Positions 1 to 11,900 of a stretch of DNA of 59,990 nucleotides are shown here, piece after piece (position 1 is the first letter of the stretch; every line of letters starts with the position of its first letter). This DNA is from Oscillatoria salina IIICB1 (GTDB lineage Bacteria > Cyanobacteriota > Cyanobacteriia > Cyanobacteriales > SIO1D9): contig NZ_JAAHBQ010000032.1 of assembly GCF_020144665.1 (NCBI RefSeq), positions 1 through 59,990 on the forward strand. Reading direction: 5' to 3'. The notes below the pieces were generated by a model. It did no database searches and was not told the origin of the DNA. It saw only the letters and a list, made by a program, of their open reading frames with translations. The position numbers and the translations under genes were made by a program.

Positions 1-19
1 CAGACAGGGCAGCAACACC

Positions 20-2323
20 TTATTTCCCATTGCTAATACAGTCTTTTGAAGATTGAGGCAGGATGTCGAAGATGAGATGAATTCGCCAGTCGTCGGACTC
101 GTTATACGCTTCGTGGGGGGCTTTGTTGTCAAACCACCAGCATTCGCCGGGCTGCATACGCACCCATTCGTCCCCCGCGCCCAAGAGGCTGCCCGCTGTA
201 CTCTGTAAAACCAGGTGATAGCGATCGCGAATCCGATAGTACTCCCCTTTGTCAATGTGGCGATAAACGCGGCCCTTCGGAGCTAATCGCACAATCGTAG
301 CCCGCCCTAGCTCGCCGCCAATCTTGCGAGCAAAGCTTTCCAGCCACTCCATCGTTCTGGGGAAATGCTGGGCCAGTTGGGTGCGGCGGCTGGGGTGAAC
401 ATCGTTGCCACTCACGCCGGGGGGGAAGGGTTTGACAGCGCTGCGGAGATAAATCGTGTGGGTTTCGCGCTGAACTTTTACCTTGGTTTGTCGGCTGGTG
501 TCGTGGAGCCACAAATCGCTATGGGCGGCAATTTCGTCCACCAAGGGCTGAATGTTGACTTCTGTATCCAGCAAGCGAAAGTGCTGTAACGAGTCAACTT
601 CAGAGGCAGTCGCAATTGGCAGCGGGACAGAAAAGGTCTCGGTAGACGGAGTGGTTACCGGGGGGTGTCCCTGCCAAAACTCGGGCAGAGCGGTCAGCTT
701 CAGCAAGGCCATGAGGCAGTGCTGCACGTTGTCTACTCGGATGACGTTGTTATAGACCGTGGTGCGGATGGCTCCATAAACGGGCGATCGTTGGGACACA
801 TAATACATCTCTGCCGCTTCGTAAAACTGGAGTTGCCGGACACTGCGTAACCCGCGCCAGATCGCCGACTGGTAACACTGGGCGCGATCGCGATCGTCGG
901 TTTGTACAGCAAGCTGATAGGCATCAACCAGTCCTTCCAGATAGACCCCGGTTGAGGAGGCATGGGGAGGGCCATATTTAGGACGATCGGGATTGTAGAA
1001 ACGCCCTCGCAGATCGTCATAGCGGGCACTGTCCCACTGCTGCATGGCCAGCAGCCAATCATTCATTTCAAAAATCAGGTCGAGCAAGTCGCGATCGCCT
1101 GTCGCTTGATACAGCAGTGCATAGGCTTGGGTGTGCCAGGGCACAAACGCCGGATTACGCTGTTGCTGATGCCAGGTGCGGTAATAGGCGATGCTTAGAC
1201 GACAGCGTTCGAGCAGTTGAGGATCTGGTGTGCGCTTATACATAGCCGCCCAGAAAAGTAGGGCTTCACCGGGATAGAAGTTTTGGTTGTCGTTGCGATC
1301 GCTCGGCTGCAAAAAGGTACGGAAGGAACCATCCGGTTGCCAAAGATGTTCGACAGTGCGGCAGAGTCCGGCAAATTGTGAGGCAAAAGGGGAATGGTTG
1401 AGGCTGACTTCAGTTAGGTCAGCATGTTCCAAAATGGTCAGAGCGGCGAGGGCGATCGCCCCCAGTTTCACTTTGCCGTTGTACGCTACAAAGCCCAGTT
1501 CACCCTCGGTGCGGTAGAACTGCGCCAGATTGTAAGTCAGATTATGGGTGGCTAGAACCTGTCGATCCGAACGTCCGGTCTGTCGGGCGTAGCGCACCAT
1601 TGCCAGGGTCGCCATGAACTGTCGAATCAAGTTATTGCTGCCAGATTCTGTGCCGCGACTGGGAAAATATTTGTAAGTGAGTCGCCCATCCGCTTGCACT
1701 TGCCGCAATAGCCACTCGCCCATCAGGGTGGTCATCTGTTGCAGAACGTCTCCGGACAGCGCTGCCAAGGGCACGAGACAACTGCCTCGGTGGAGGGTTT
1801 CCGCCTTGACGATAGGGTGCAAGGTCATCACGACCTGCCGAGCGTCAAACGCTTGCACAACACCCTGTTTGAAAAAGGTTCGCTCAGTCAGATTCAGGTC
1901 TTGCAAAAAGTTGGCCAGCACCTTTTGAAAGGTTAAATTGCGAGCGACCAGCGTTGTAGGGGCGTAACGCACCATGCGATCGCGGTACTGCAACTCGATG
2001 CCGCGAATGCCCCGATGAACGTTCGCGAAGACTTGCTGAAACTGCTGCGCGGTCACCCGCCGATAGCGGTGAGTAAAGCACACCTCCAAAGTGTCGGGTG
2101 CTGGGCGGGAAGCTGAGGGTGCGATCGCCTCGACGACTGCCGATAATGTCGCCCCTAAATCCAGACCGTAGCACCACTGCGCCTGCTGATATTGCCCCCC
2201 TCGCCGTTGGGCCACATAGGTCGGCCCCAGACAGGCTATGGGCGGCAGGTCGGCGGCATTACTATGCAAAGCTGCCTGGAGATACTGGGTCAGAAGGTTG
2301 TCATCAAGGGTAAGGATGGTCAT
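20..2323 (-). CDS. Alpha/alpha-toroid protein fused to aspartyl/asparaginyl beta-hydroxylase
   Basis: A 767-residue protein with two parts. The C-terminal ~170 residues match the aspartyl/asparaginyl beta-hydroxylase family, which are Fe(II)/2-oxoglutarate enzymes that hydroxylate the beta-carbon of Asp or Asn in peptides. The likely metal ligands are His689 (in YRHID) and His737 (in APHEAYN), with Arg747 (DWRIHLIF) as the probable 2-oxoglutarate anchor. The N-terminal ~570 residues look like a soluble helical barrel with repeated aromatic motifs (YKYFPSRG, NFYPGEALLFW, FVPWHTQAYALLY), as in six-hairpin proteins. I cannot assign an activity to that part. No signal peptide is visible, so it should act in the cytoplasm. 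It lies 160 bp downstream of the Gly-Asp repeat peptide on the same strand, which suggests that peptide as substrate (inference). The gene is visibly richer in G+C than the giant gene upstream. The start is ATG at 2323 with no clear ribosome-binding site. Confidence 0.8.
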   Translation of the reverse strand: MTILTLDDNLLTQYLQAALHSNAADLPPIACLGPTYVAQRRGGQYQQAQWCYGLDLGATLSAVVEAIAPSASRPAPDTLEVCFTHRYRRVTAQQFQQVFANVHRGIRGIELQYRDRMVRYAPTTLVARNLTFQKVLANFLQDLNLTERTFFKQGVVQAFDARQVVMTLHPIVKAETLHRGSCLVPLAALSGDVLQQMTTLMGEWLLRQVQADGRLTYKYFPSRGTESGSNNLIRQFMATLAMVRYARQTGRSDRQVLATHNLTYNLAQFYRTEGELGFVAYNGKVKLGAIALAALTILEHADLTEVSLNHSPFASQFAGLCRTVEHLWQPDGSFRTFLQPSDRNDNQNFYPGEALLFWAAMYKRTPDPQLLERCRLSIAYYRTWHQQQRNPAFVPWHTQAYALLYQATGDRDLLDLIFEMNDWLLAMQQWDSARYDDLRGRFYNPDRPKYGPPHASSTGVYLEGLVDAYQLAVQTDDRDRAQCYQSAIWRGLRSVRQLQFYEAAEMYYVSQRSPVYGAIRTTVYNNVIRVDNVQHCLMALLKLTALPEFWQGHPPVTTPSTETFSVPLPIATASEVDSLQHFRLLDTEVNIQPLVDEIAAHSDLWLHDTSRQTKVKVQRETHTIYLRSAVKPFPPGVSGNDVHPSRRTQLAQHFPRTMEWLESFARKIGGELGRATIVRLAPKGRVYRHIDKGEYYRIRDRYHLVLQSTAGSLLGAGDEWVRMQPGECWWFDNKAPHEAYNESDDWRIHLIFDILPQSSKDCISNGK

Positions 2324-2483
2324 GCGATCGCGCTGTGAGGGGCTGTCAATATTGGGATTGATGCTCAGTTTCCCCTCAGTTGGCGTTTACTCAACCTCAG
2401 AAAGCAACCGAACACCGGCAAGGTCAATTAGTTACCAGCAAATATGGCAGGGGGCATCGCTATTGCCAGTCCCAATTGCCATC

Positions 2484-2804
2484 TCAGTCCCAATCACCAT
2501 CACCATCACCATCACCATCACCATCGCCATCACCATCACCATCCCCATCGCCATCACCATCACCATCGCCATCACCATCGCCATCACCGTAGCTAGCGAT
2601 GAAAATCTCATCGGTTTGAGCAAACACGCTCGAAGCATTCTCACTATCAGCGTCGGCAGTCACTTCAGATAATTGCTCGCCAGAGGTAAGCAAGGTTTGT
2701 TGAGAGTTTTCAAATGCTATCCAGGACTGTTGAGCGATCGCCCGCGAAGCCGCAACCCCCAGCAGAGAAGCGATCGCGCTGAGCATGATGAGTTTTTGCA
2801 GCAT
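2484..2804 (-). CDS. Secreted Gly-Asp repeat peptide, candidate hydroxylase substrate
   Basis: A 106-residue protein. Residues 1-24 form a Sec-type signal peptide (MLQKL, hydrophobic core, then AIA before QQ). Residues 25-72 are a polar linker rich in Ser, Glu and Asp. Residues 73-104 are sixteen perfect Gly-Asp dipeptides, and the protein ends in Trp-Asp. The start is ATG at 2804, because GGAGGA lies 8 nt upstream; a TTG at 2819 would put that ribosome-binding site inside the gene. All sixteen Asp codons are GAT, while the Gly third base varies (11 GGT, 4 GGC, 1 GGG). The opposite strand reads as a Pro-Ser repeat but has no signal peptide or ribosome-binding site. Such a tail would be highly acidic and could bind Ca2+ or, if hydroxylated, Fe3+ (inference). 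I know no named family for it. The flanking genes are a giant RTX protein and an Asp hydroxylase on the same strand. Confidence 0.8.
   Translation of the reverse strand: MLQKLIMLSAIASLLGVAASRAIAQQSWIAFENSQQTLLTSGEQLSEVTADADSENASSVFAQTDEIFIASYGDGDGDGDGDGDGDGDGDGDGDGDGDGDGDGDWD
2493..2588 (-). repeat. Hexanucleotide tandem array, 16 copies of GGNGAT
   Basis: Sixteen contiguous 6-bp units encode the Gly-Asp tail. Variation is confined to one base per unit, the glycine wobble position on the coding strand. An array like this should gain or lose units by slippage, always in multiples of two residues and so without a frameshift. Confidence 0.95.
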
Positions 2805-2903
2805 GATAAATTCCTCCAAAAATTGAGAACTAATTGTGCTTTAGCCGTGTTCAAGCGGTCATTACGTTCGTGCTTCTTTTGATGATAACGGGCAAACATG
2901 ACC

Positions 2904-2928
2904 AAAAAATGACACGGGGGAAGTCCCG
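2904..2928 (-). terminator. Weak terminator-like hairpin after the giant RTX gene
   Basis: On the minus strand, just after the TAG of the giant gene, CGGG pairs with CCCG across a 6-nt loop, and a run of six T follows 5 nt later. The 4-bp stem is short, so this may only attenuate read-through into the Gly-Asp peptide gene. Confidence 0.3.
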
Positions 2929-5900
2929 CTAAAATGGAGTTGCTCCAGCAAAAGTGAAGTCATTTTCAGTTAAGGTATTAGCTTCAACTCCGAGTAACTC
3001 AGCAAGTTGAGTATTTTCCTCAAGGGAGGAGATATCTGCGCCAAGAGTAATTAATGTATCAGACTCCTGTTGGATTAGGCTGAGATCGGCAAACGTGAGG
3101 TCTGGAAAACCACCTAAGCCAATTACATCTTCTCCCGATGTGAAGTCAGTAATAATATTGGCACTGGTTGGGATTTCAGCGTTTGCAATCCAGAACTGGT
3201 CAGCACCAGAGCCACCTGTCATCACATTGTCGCCACCAACCAGAGCAAAGAAGCGATCGCTGCCGTCACCGCCAATTAAACGGTCATTCCTGCCAAGGAG
3301 AAAGTCATCATTGCCATCTCCGCCATAGAGCCGATTATTACCATTGCCTTCAGTTGCGTCCAGGGTATCATTGCCCGTCCCACCAAAGAGGCGATCGCCA
3401 CTTCCCGCCAACAGTTCATCATTGCCATCTCCACCATAGAGCCGATTATTGCCATTGCCTTCAGTTGCGTCCAGGGTATCATTGCCAATCCCACCGAAGA
3501 GGCGATCGCCACTTCCCGCCAACAGTTCATCGCGATCGCTGCCAGCATAAATCCGATTTCCCCCAGTCGCGACGGAAGCAAAGACTTGATCCTCTCCAGC
3601 CCCCGTAAAGACGAGATTCTTTTCACCGTCAAAGTTCAAACCCGCTTTGAGGATATCTGGCTCTGGACTACCAAAAATGAGTTTATCCAAAAAGGAGTTT
3701 TGATTGATAGAAATCGACAACTCAGTGGTGAAGATTTCTCCAGTAGAGTCAGTAGCTGTGAGGATGACTTCATAATTTCCACCCGTATTCTCTGCGGGAA
3801 TTCCTGATAAGATTCCAGACTGAGTGACGATAAGCCCCTCTGGTAAATTTTCTGCTGAGTAAGTAATTTCATCACTGATAGAAATATCGACAAAGTTAGC
3901 ACTTAAATCTTGAGTAATATTTTGGTTTTGAAGGATAACAATATCTTCAATCTCTTGCGTTTGAATAATTGTTTTTTCGCCGTCTCCGATTTGGTCGATA
4001 ATTGCTGGAAAATCGACATAATATTTTTCTTTGAAGTTGCCAATCGTTGTCAGCAAATCATCAGGAGGTGTGTTATTGGCAAGTTCTTCTAATTGCTGAT
4101 TTGCTTGAGCAAATAATTGGGAAGCTGCTTCAAAAACAGTAGTAATATCTATTTGATTTTCTAAATGTTCTAGCAAGGGTAATGTTTCTAACCGATCGAG
4201 AATCTTATCTTGGACTTCTAGGGGATTCGTTAAATCGAGTGCAGATAATTCCCCAATTAAATTACTAACTGTTTCAACCACTCGCTGACTACTTTCTGAG
4301 TCAGTTGTAAGATTATCGATTAAATCAACAGAGAGTTTTAATAACCCTGCCACCTTAACATGATTGAGATAAACCTCTTTGGCGACTTCATCACCAGTCG
4401 CTATTGTTAATAATGGGTCATAATTAAATAAATCAATATCTTCAGGTAAGTTGAAAACTTGTTTGATTTGATTTTGGGCAGCTTCAATCGAGATTCCCTT
4501 TTCGACTAAAATCGTAGCTAAAGTGGTCAAAGGAGTCGCAACAGAAGCATCACTAAGGGTAAAGAACGGAATTTCAATCGGTAAACCGCTAGAAGTATCT
4601 ATCCCGTCAGTAAAGACTAAACGCCCTTCTTCGCTATCAATTTCACCATTATCGTTGCTATCAAAAATATTAAAGGGAATCTCTAAGTTATAACTCCCAT
4701 CTTCATTGGTAATAGTATTAGGTTCGTTGCTATCAAGGATGCCGTTAAAATTAGCGTCTAAATAAACTGTAGCATTGTCCAAATAACCTTGAGAGGCTTT
4801 ACCACCAATATCAATATTGCCACCAACATTCCATATCGGAAAAGTGGCTAAGTCAATATCAAGAATCGTCTCCATCACCTCGTAAAAGCCAACATCCACA
4901 CCGACTTTCACTTCAGCATTTAAAAATGCTTCTATTTCTCCACTAACTTCAACACCAACTTCTGAATTTTCCTGAAACCCACCAAAGTCATTTTCAATCA
5001 CTTCTAAGAAGCGAATTACACCATCATTCGTCCCACTGTTTTCGCCATTATCAATAAAATCAACTTTGATATCACCATCGCTTTGTACACCTCCAGTCAT
5101 CTTCGCCTTAGCGACAACAAGATTATTTTCAAAACCAATTCCCACCCCAAAGCTACCGCCTAATTCGTTAACATCTTCTCCATCTTCATTAAAATCTCTG
5201 AGATAGAATCCATCTAAAGTTCTGATTGAGTTATCGTCTGAAAATCCTAGTTCTTTCCATTGCGCTAATCCAGCAGTATCATAACCAAAATAGAGGTTAG
5301 AATTTAAGCCCAAATCAAATTCTAAAACCGCATTTAATCCCCAATCTGGTAATAAAGCGTCTAAACCGATTTCAGTGACATCAAAATTGACATCAAAATC
5401 AGCATCAGGAAAATCATAAATTAATAAGTCTGTGTTTTTTCCTAATAATAAATCTTGGGCAACAATTTCTGGGGTTTGTAATATAGGAATCGATAAACCT
5501 GGAGTATTATAGACAGCATTAATGAAGTCAACAGTGGGTTGTAGATTCTCTTCTTCAGTTTGGTCAACTTGGTCAATTACTGCATCGGGTTCACGGATAA
5601 AATTAGCAACAGCATCATCGTCTTCTAAACTAGCCGCATTGATTGTAATTTCATAGCTTCCTAAATCTATGGCGTAAGTTTCGACAACTTTGCCATCATC
5701 TTCTGTATCTTCATCTATTTTTTTACTGTCGTAATAGTTGAGACTATAACTATCAACGGCTTCTCCACCTAATCTAACTAAATTAATTAAATACTCAAGG
5801 TTATCCAAAAACTCAAATAAGTTATCTGCTTCTCCACTTCCCCCTGCCAATTTGAAAGCTAATTCTGCTAAAGAAACTTCGCCATCATCATTATAGTCAT

Positions 5901-8900
5901 AGAGTGAGTCTAACTCTAAATAACTGAGGAATTTTGTATCAGTATTGAAAGTATCGATGATGGGGTATATGGGCTGTAGTTGATTGTCAATTTGGTCTAA
6001 GTATTTAACAAAGTAGTTAGAAACATAAGTTCCTAAATCTAACTCTAAGTCATTAATCTCAACAATAAACTCACTTTCATCAGCAGCAGAAACAGTTTCA
6101 TCGGCATAATTAAAGAGAGGGAAATCAACATATAAATCAAAATTGAATGTCGGGAAATAAATACTTCTATCTAAACTCCCGATGGCTGATAGTCCTAACG
6201 CTGCATCTCCGATTAAGTCATAATTGGTATATTCTTCAAAGAAGGTCTGAGTATCAGTTTCCGCCGTCACAGAAATTAAGGCTAATTCTTCTTGACTGAG
6301 TTGTCCATCATTATCAAAGTTTTCATCAGTAAGCGTAACTGTACCGTCTAGATTTAAGACACTCTCAGTATCAGGATCATCTTCAAAATCAACTTTAACA
6401 AAACCGAGACTACCGCTTCCTTCTAACTCTTCTAATTCGAGATCGACATCGAGATCATAAATCGTGTTTTCAGTATCAAGATAAAACGTACCATCTTTAC
6501 CCAAGCTAAAGACTAAAGTGCCATCATAACTAATATCACCGACGACAGTTCCCTCATAACTCATCCCTAATGCAGACATTCCCAAATCATCAGCAACATC
6601 AAAGGTAACGTCTTCATAAGATTCGCTAACGGTAACGGTGAAAGTGGTGTCTATATCGGTTACTTCTATATCAAGCGATACACCATACTCAGCGAGTATA
6701 TCTAATAAGATTTGTTGTAATTCCCAAGCGGTTAATTGACTGGTGGTTTGTATTCTTTCAATTAAATCATCGTTAAATAATTCGATAAAGTCTGGTACAA
6801 CCCCTTCTAATTGACCTAATATGGGGATGCTAAATTTATCTTGAGCTTTTTGGATGGCATTTAAGGCAGATTCTAAACCTTTATAGGTATTTTCTGTATC
6901 TAACAGTCTGTCTTGAACGTAGATAATTTGAGGGTCAATGGTTAACTCATTATAGTCATCATCATTACTACTCAATTGATATTCAAGGGTACTCAGATGA
7001 AAATCATTGGCTTCGATAATGTTTTCATCAATTGCTGTTATCTCGATTGACTGTAATTGATACCAATTATCTGGGGTGAAATTTAAACTAGAAACGCCTT
7101 CGATTTCGCTATCTGTCGTAAAGTCAAGGGTAACATCATCAGTGGGTTGACTCAGTAAAGAAATTTCGATCGTTGCAGCTTCCCCTTCAGTTACTTGAGT
7201 ACGATCGCCTTTTTGGACTATTCTTAATCCAGGGGTATCATTGTCAATGATTTCTAAAATTGCTTCACTACCCCGATCCTCAATATCGTAAGTTTCCCCT
7301 GTGGAGAGTTGAATAACGATATTTTCACCAGCGACTCTTGTCGTGTCAGTGGTGGAAATATTATTCCCATTTTCTAAAGTAACGGCTACGGCTGTAGAAT
7401 CAGAATTACTGAGATTTGTCTCTGCGGTTAAGGTGGCAACAACACCATTACTAAATGTTAACTCACTTGCTGCGGGTATAGTATAACTGCTAATATCTTC
7501 ATCATCAATAATTAAACTGATTTCACTTGTATCAGAATCATAAGCAGTAGTAACAAGAAGATCAAATCCTTCTACTAAGTAATCATCAATCGGTTGAATA
7601 AATAAATTACTGGTGTCACTTCCGGCGGGAATATAAATTAAACCTGTTTCAAGGATTTCTTGATAGTCATCACCGTTACCTGCGGTACTTCTATCCGTTG
7701 CAATTTGATAACCGATTGCCAAACCGCGATCGCCATCATTATTATTGGGAGTGGGTTCACTTAAGGTAATCGTAAAATAGCCAGGGGAGGCTTCTTCTTC
7801 CACCCCATCACCCACAGCAATATTAACGGTAGGTTTGTCATTATCGAGGATTGAAACTTCTAGATTTTCCGGCGGGGTAACTTCATCGTAAGTTGCATCT
7901 TCCTCGCTATTCACCGTAAATTCTATTGCGGCGGTATGATTATATTCGATGTCATAATCATCTTCGGCATTAACAACAACTCTTTGCGGATCGTTCCAAT
8001 TATTTTCATCAAAGGTAAGCTTGAGAAAGATACCCGCTTCTCGATCATTTAAAGCAATTTGACTCTCAGGAGTCATCATCACCGCTACTTCTCCAAGGGG
8101 TTGAGTTGCTAATTCAACGGAGTAAGTAAATTCATCAATAGAATTAACGATGACTTGCGCCGTATCGCTATCATCTTGATTGGTTATATTAATGACTTGA
8201 GTTGAAATATCATCATAAAAGTCATCTTCACTGACGACATTGGTGACGATTTGGTAATTGATATCCCCATCTTCTATAACATCATCGACTGAAGCTAAAA
8301 TGACTTCCTGAGTTTGATTCCAATTATCTTGTGTAAAGTAAAGCGTATCGAGATTTAAAATTCCTTCGCTTTCATCGTTACTGTTGATATAGACAATAAT
8401 TGTGTCAGTGGGTTGAGTGGCTAAAGAGAGAAAGAAACTTTGGGTAGAAGCGTTATTTTCAGCAGTGGTGAAATTATCAGTATCAGTGATTTGGTTGCCG
8501 TCTGAGTCAGTAATAATTATCTGTGGCGTGTCATTATCTAATAGGGTGATTGTAGCGCTAATATTTTCTTCGCCATCTAAATAATAGCCACTATTGGTAT
8601 TTAAAGTGACTGTGATGGTTTCATCATTTTCAGCGATGTTATCTGCAATGGGATAAACTTCTATAATTGCACTGTCGCTTCCTTCTTGGATCGTAATTTC
8701 GTTATTCGTGAAGTTTTGATAGTATAAAACTCTTCCGCGAACTTCGCCAAAAAAGGCATCCAAATCGCCATCATCATCAATATCCCCAAATGCTGGCATC
8801 GCATTTTTGCCGATGTCTGTGACTGTTTCGCCTTCCGTATCGACAAATAAATTGGCAATGCCTGTTTGTTCAACATAATTCGCTTCAACAGAATTACCAG

Positions 8901-11900
8901 TATTGTTGTAATAGGCGATCGCGCCTTCGGCATTGCCAATGAAAGCATCAAAGTCATTATCTTCGTCGATGTCGATAAAACCGAGGGAAGCGCGATCGCC
9001 TACATCCAAGCCGTCAAAGGGATTATTGCTACCTGTGGTTAGGGTAAAGCTAGGGGATGATTCATCGCCTGTATTTTGATAGAAAATGATTTCTCCGTCT
9101 TCGTTACCGATGAAGAGATCGCGATCGCCATCGCTATCAATGTCAACGAAACTGGGGACATTATACCCCCCAACATCAACTCCATCGAGAGGATTATTAG
9201 TTGCCAAAGTAAAGGTAGCGGAGGCGTTATCTCCTGTATTTTGGTAGTAAACAATCTCTCCTTCCGCATTCCCAACGAAAGCATCAAAGTCACCATCATT
9301 ATCAATGTCAGTCAACGCGATCGCGCTGTAACTTCCCACATCAAATTCACTGAGGGGATTATCATCACCGATTTCTTCTTCAAAATTAGCGACACCTGCT
9401 AACCCAGTATCTTCTATCGAATAGTTCTTAAAATATTCAATTGTCCCAGAAGAACTACCGATAAAAGCATCTAAATCACCGTCGTTATCAATATCAACTA
9501 AAGATAAATTACTAAAAGTACCAACATCGACACTATTGAAGGGATTTTCTGATCCCACTTGTTCTACAAACCACTCCAAAGGTTGATAATCAACTCCCGA
9601 TGTCGCAGTAGAGTTCAAAACAGAATATCGAACTGTTAACCCTCCTTCTGGGGCAACTTCTCCATCTTCAAGACTAACTAATAATTGGGCTGGTGTATCT
9701 TCATCATCTTCTGCGATTTCACGTTCACCCACCACACTAAGGGTTACTAATAAACTATCTTCATCTTCAGTGGGTGAGTCGTCAGTCACTTGATTATCGT
9801 TGATATCTTCATTCGTAATGGTCAGAGATTGACTCAAATCTTGGTAATTTGGATCGTCACTGCTTGCGGTGAAGTTGATGCTATAAGTAATATTTCCATC
9901 GCTTCTTTCGTCATCAAGACCCGTAATATTTATCTCTTGATCTACATTCCAATTATCTGGAGTGAACGTCAAACTGGTAGGAGAAAATTCGTTTTCACTA
10001 TCATCAATTGTGGATTCTAATAAACTAATAGTGACATCATTTGTTGGTTGGCTATTGAGTCTCAAGCGAATTGTTTCACCTGCTTGACCTTCAACCGTCA
10101 CAATCGAATCAATTTCTTGAGTATAAACACTTGTCGCGATCGGAACTTCTATCGTTTGATTATCATAATTGCTGTCATCACTAGCCGTTGCAATATCAAC
10201 TTGATAATTAAATTCACTGCTATCGGAATTTTGCGTCAGAGTTTCTAAGATTGGATTTTGAGACGTATCCCAATCATCGACAGTGAAAGTTAAAGAAACG
10301 GAATCAGTATCTTCATTTAAGCTATCAGTTAAATTGACAGTAACCGGATCGCTCGGCTGACTCGCTAATTTAACATCAAATACAGCGTTGCCATTTTCGT
10401 CAATTGAAAGTAACTGAATGTCTAATAATGATCGATCGTCAGGATTAATACTACTAAGAAAAGATTGAGTAAAGATATTAATTTCAGCAGTGTCATTATC
10501 AATAATAGTTAACGTTGAACTTTGCGAGTCACTATCTAATTCATAATTGTCACCCGCATTAAGCGTAACCGTAATTGTTTCATCCTCTTCGACCGTATTA
10601 TCCTCAATTTGATTAACACCAATAATACCTGATGTTGCCCCTGCTTTGATGATTATTTCTCCGCTTAATGTTTCATAATCATAGTTATCTTCATTCTCAT
10701 CTTGAGACGTAGCAGTACCAGAAACTTGATAAGTTATCGTTAAGTCAACCTCGGCAGGATCGTCTAAAGTAAGGCGAAATCCCTCAACTTGATTATCATT
10801 TTCTTGTACTTCCCCTAATGACGATACGCTAACAACAGGATTAAAAGTTGGTGATTGATTATCTTCTCCTTCCTTTACCTTTAATTCAGTGATGGTATTA
10901 TCCGCAAGGGTAATATTTGTATCTAAACTTAAACCATCATAGTCGTCATCATCGCTACTCAAATTAGCAGTAATTACAGAATTTTGTTTAATATTCGTGA
11001 CTTCTACAACATAAGAATTTGACCATTCTTCAGGAGAAATTGTCAAAGTATCAGAGGATAATACTCCATTTCCATCTAAGGATAAATTAATCGTAACGGT
11101 ATCCGTCGGTTGGCTAGTTAGTTTATAAGTCAGTGACGCTTTTTGATCCTTTAATGATGAGTCAGGTTTAACGGCGTAATCGTATAGAGAAACATCATCA
11201 ATAATGCCCTGAAAATAAAATCCTTCATCATTACGACTATCATCATTACTGAATCTCGTATCGTCATTCATTTGGGCAATACCAATATCCGCAGCATGAC
11301 GCTCAATCCTGTCAAAATCTAAGTTGATACTCCCAATATTTTCCCCATTCACATAACCGTTGAGAATTCCATTATCGAAAGTGAGAATAGGATGATAAAT
11401 CTCTCCTTCTTCCACAGAAAAGTTGAGCCATTCTCCCTCGTCGTTGACCCAAACACCTAAATTTAATTGACTCTCATCCAAAAAGATGTTGATGCCATTA
11501 AGTGTACCGCCCTCCTCATAAATAACTTGTTTTCCGTCTAAGTTATTTGCCTGGAACCATAATTCAATTGTCCGTTCAGAATAAGAATTTCCTGTGTTAA
11601 TTGCATCATTATCAGGAATAAAAATACCATCGTCAACGCCATCAAATTCGACGGCAGTATCACTATTATTGGCTAAACCAGAAACGCCTAAAGTGGGATT
11701 ATTTTGATAAGTTCCATCTACATCACTCCCTAGACTGCCTTCATTAACTGCGACATCTCCTGATGTTTCTCCTAAACTCCAAAAGGCAATTGGATCGTTT
11801 ATTTCTACTGCGTAATCGTATAGATATACATCATCAATAATGCCCTGAAAATAAAATCCTTCACCATTACGACTATCATCATTACTGAATCTCGTATCGT

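Noticed and set aside
2098-2313. Plus-strand ORFs across 365-2313
   Set aside because: They are shadow frames of the G+C-rich hydroxylase gene, with no ribosome-binding sites or domains.
2380-2592. Plus-strand ORF ending in a Pro-Ser repeat over the hexamer array
   Set aside because: It has no signal peptide, ribosome-binding site or protein-like N-terminus, while the minus strand has all three.
8661-9402. Several ORFs of 66-108 codons on both strands in the giant gene
   Set aside because: They are out-of-frame readings of the Asp-rich repeats (Met/Ile-rich), not protein-like.
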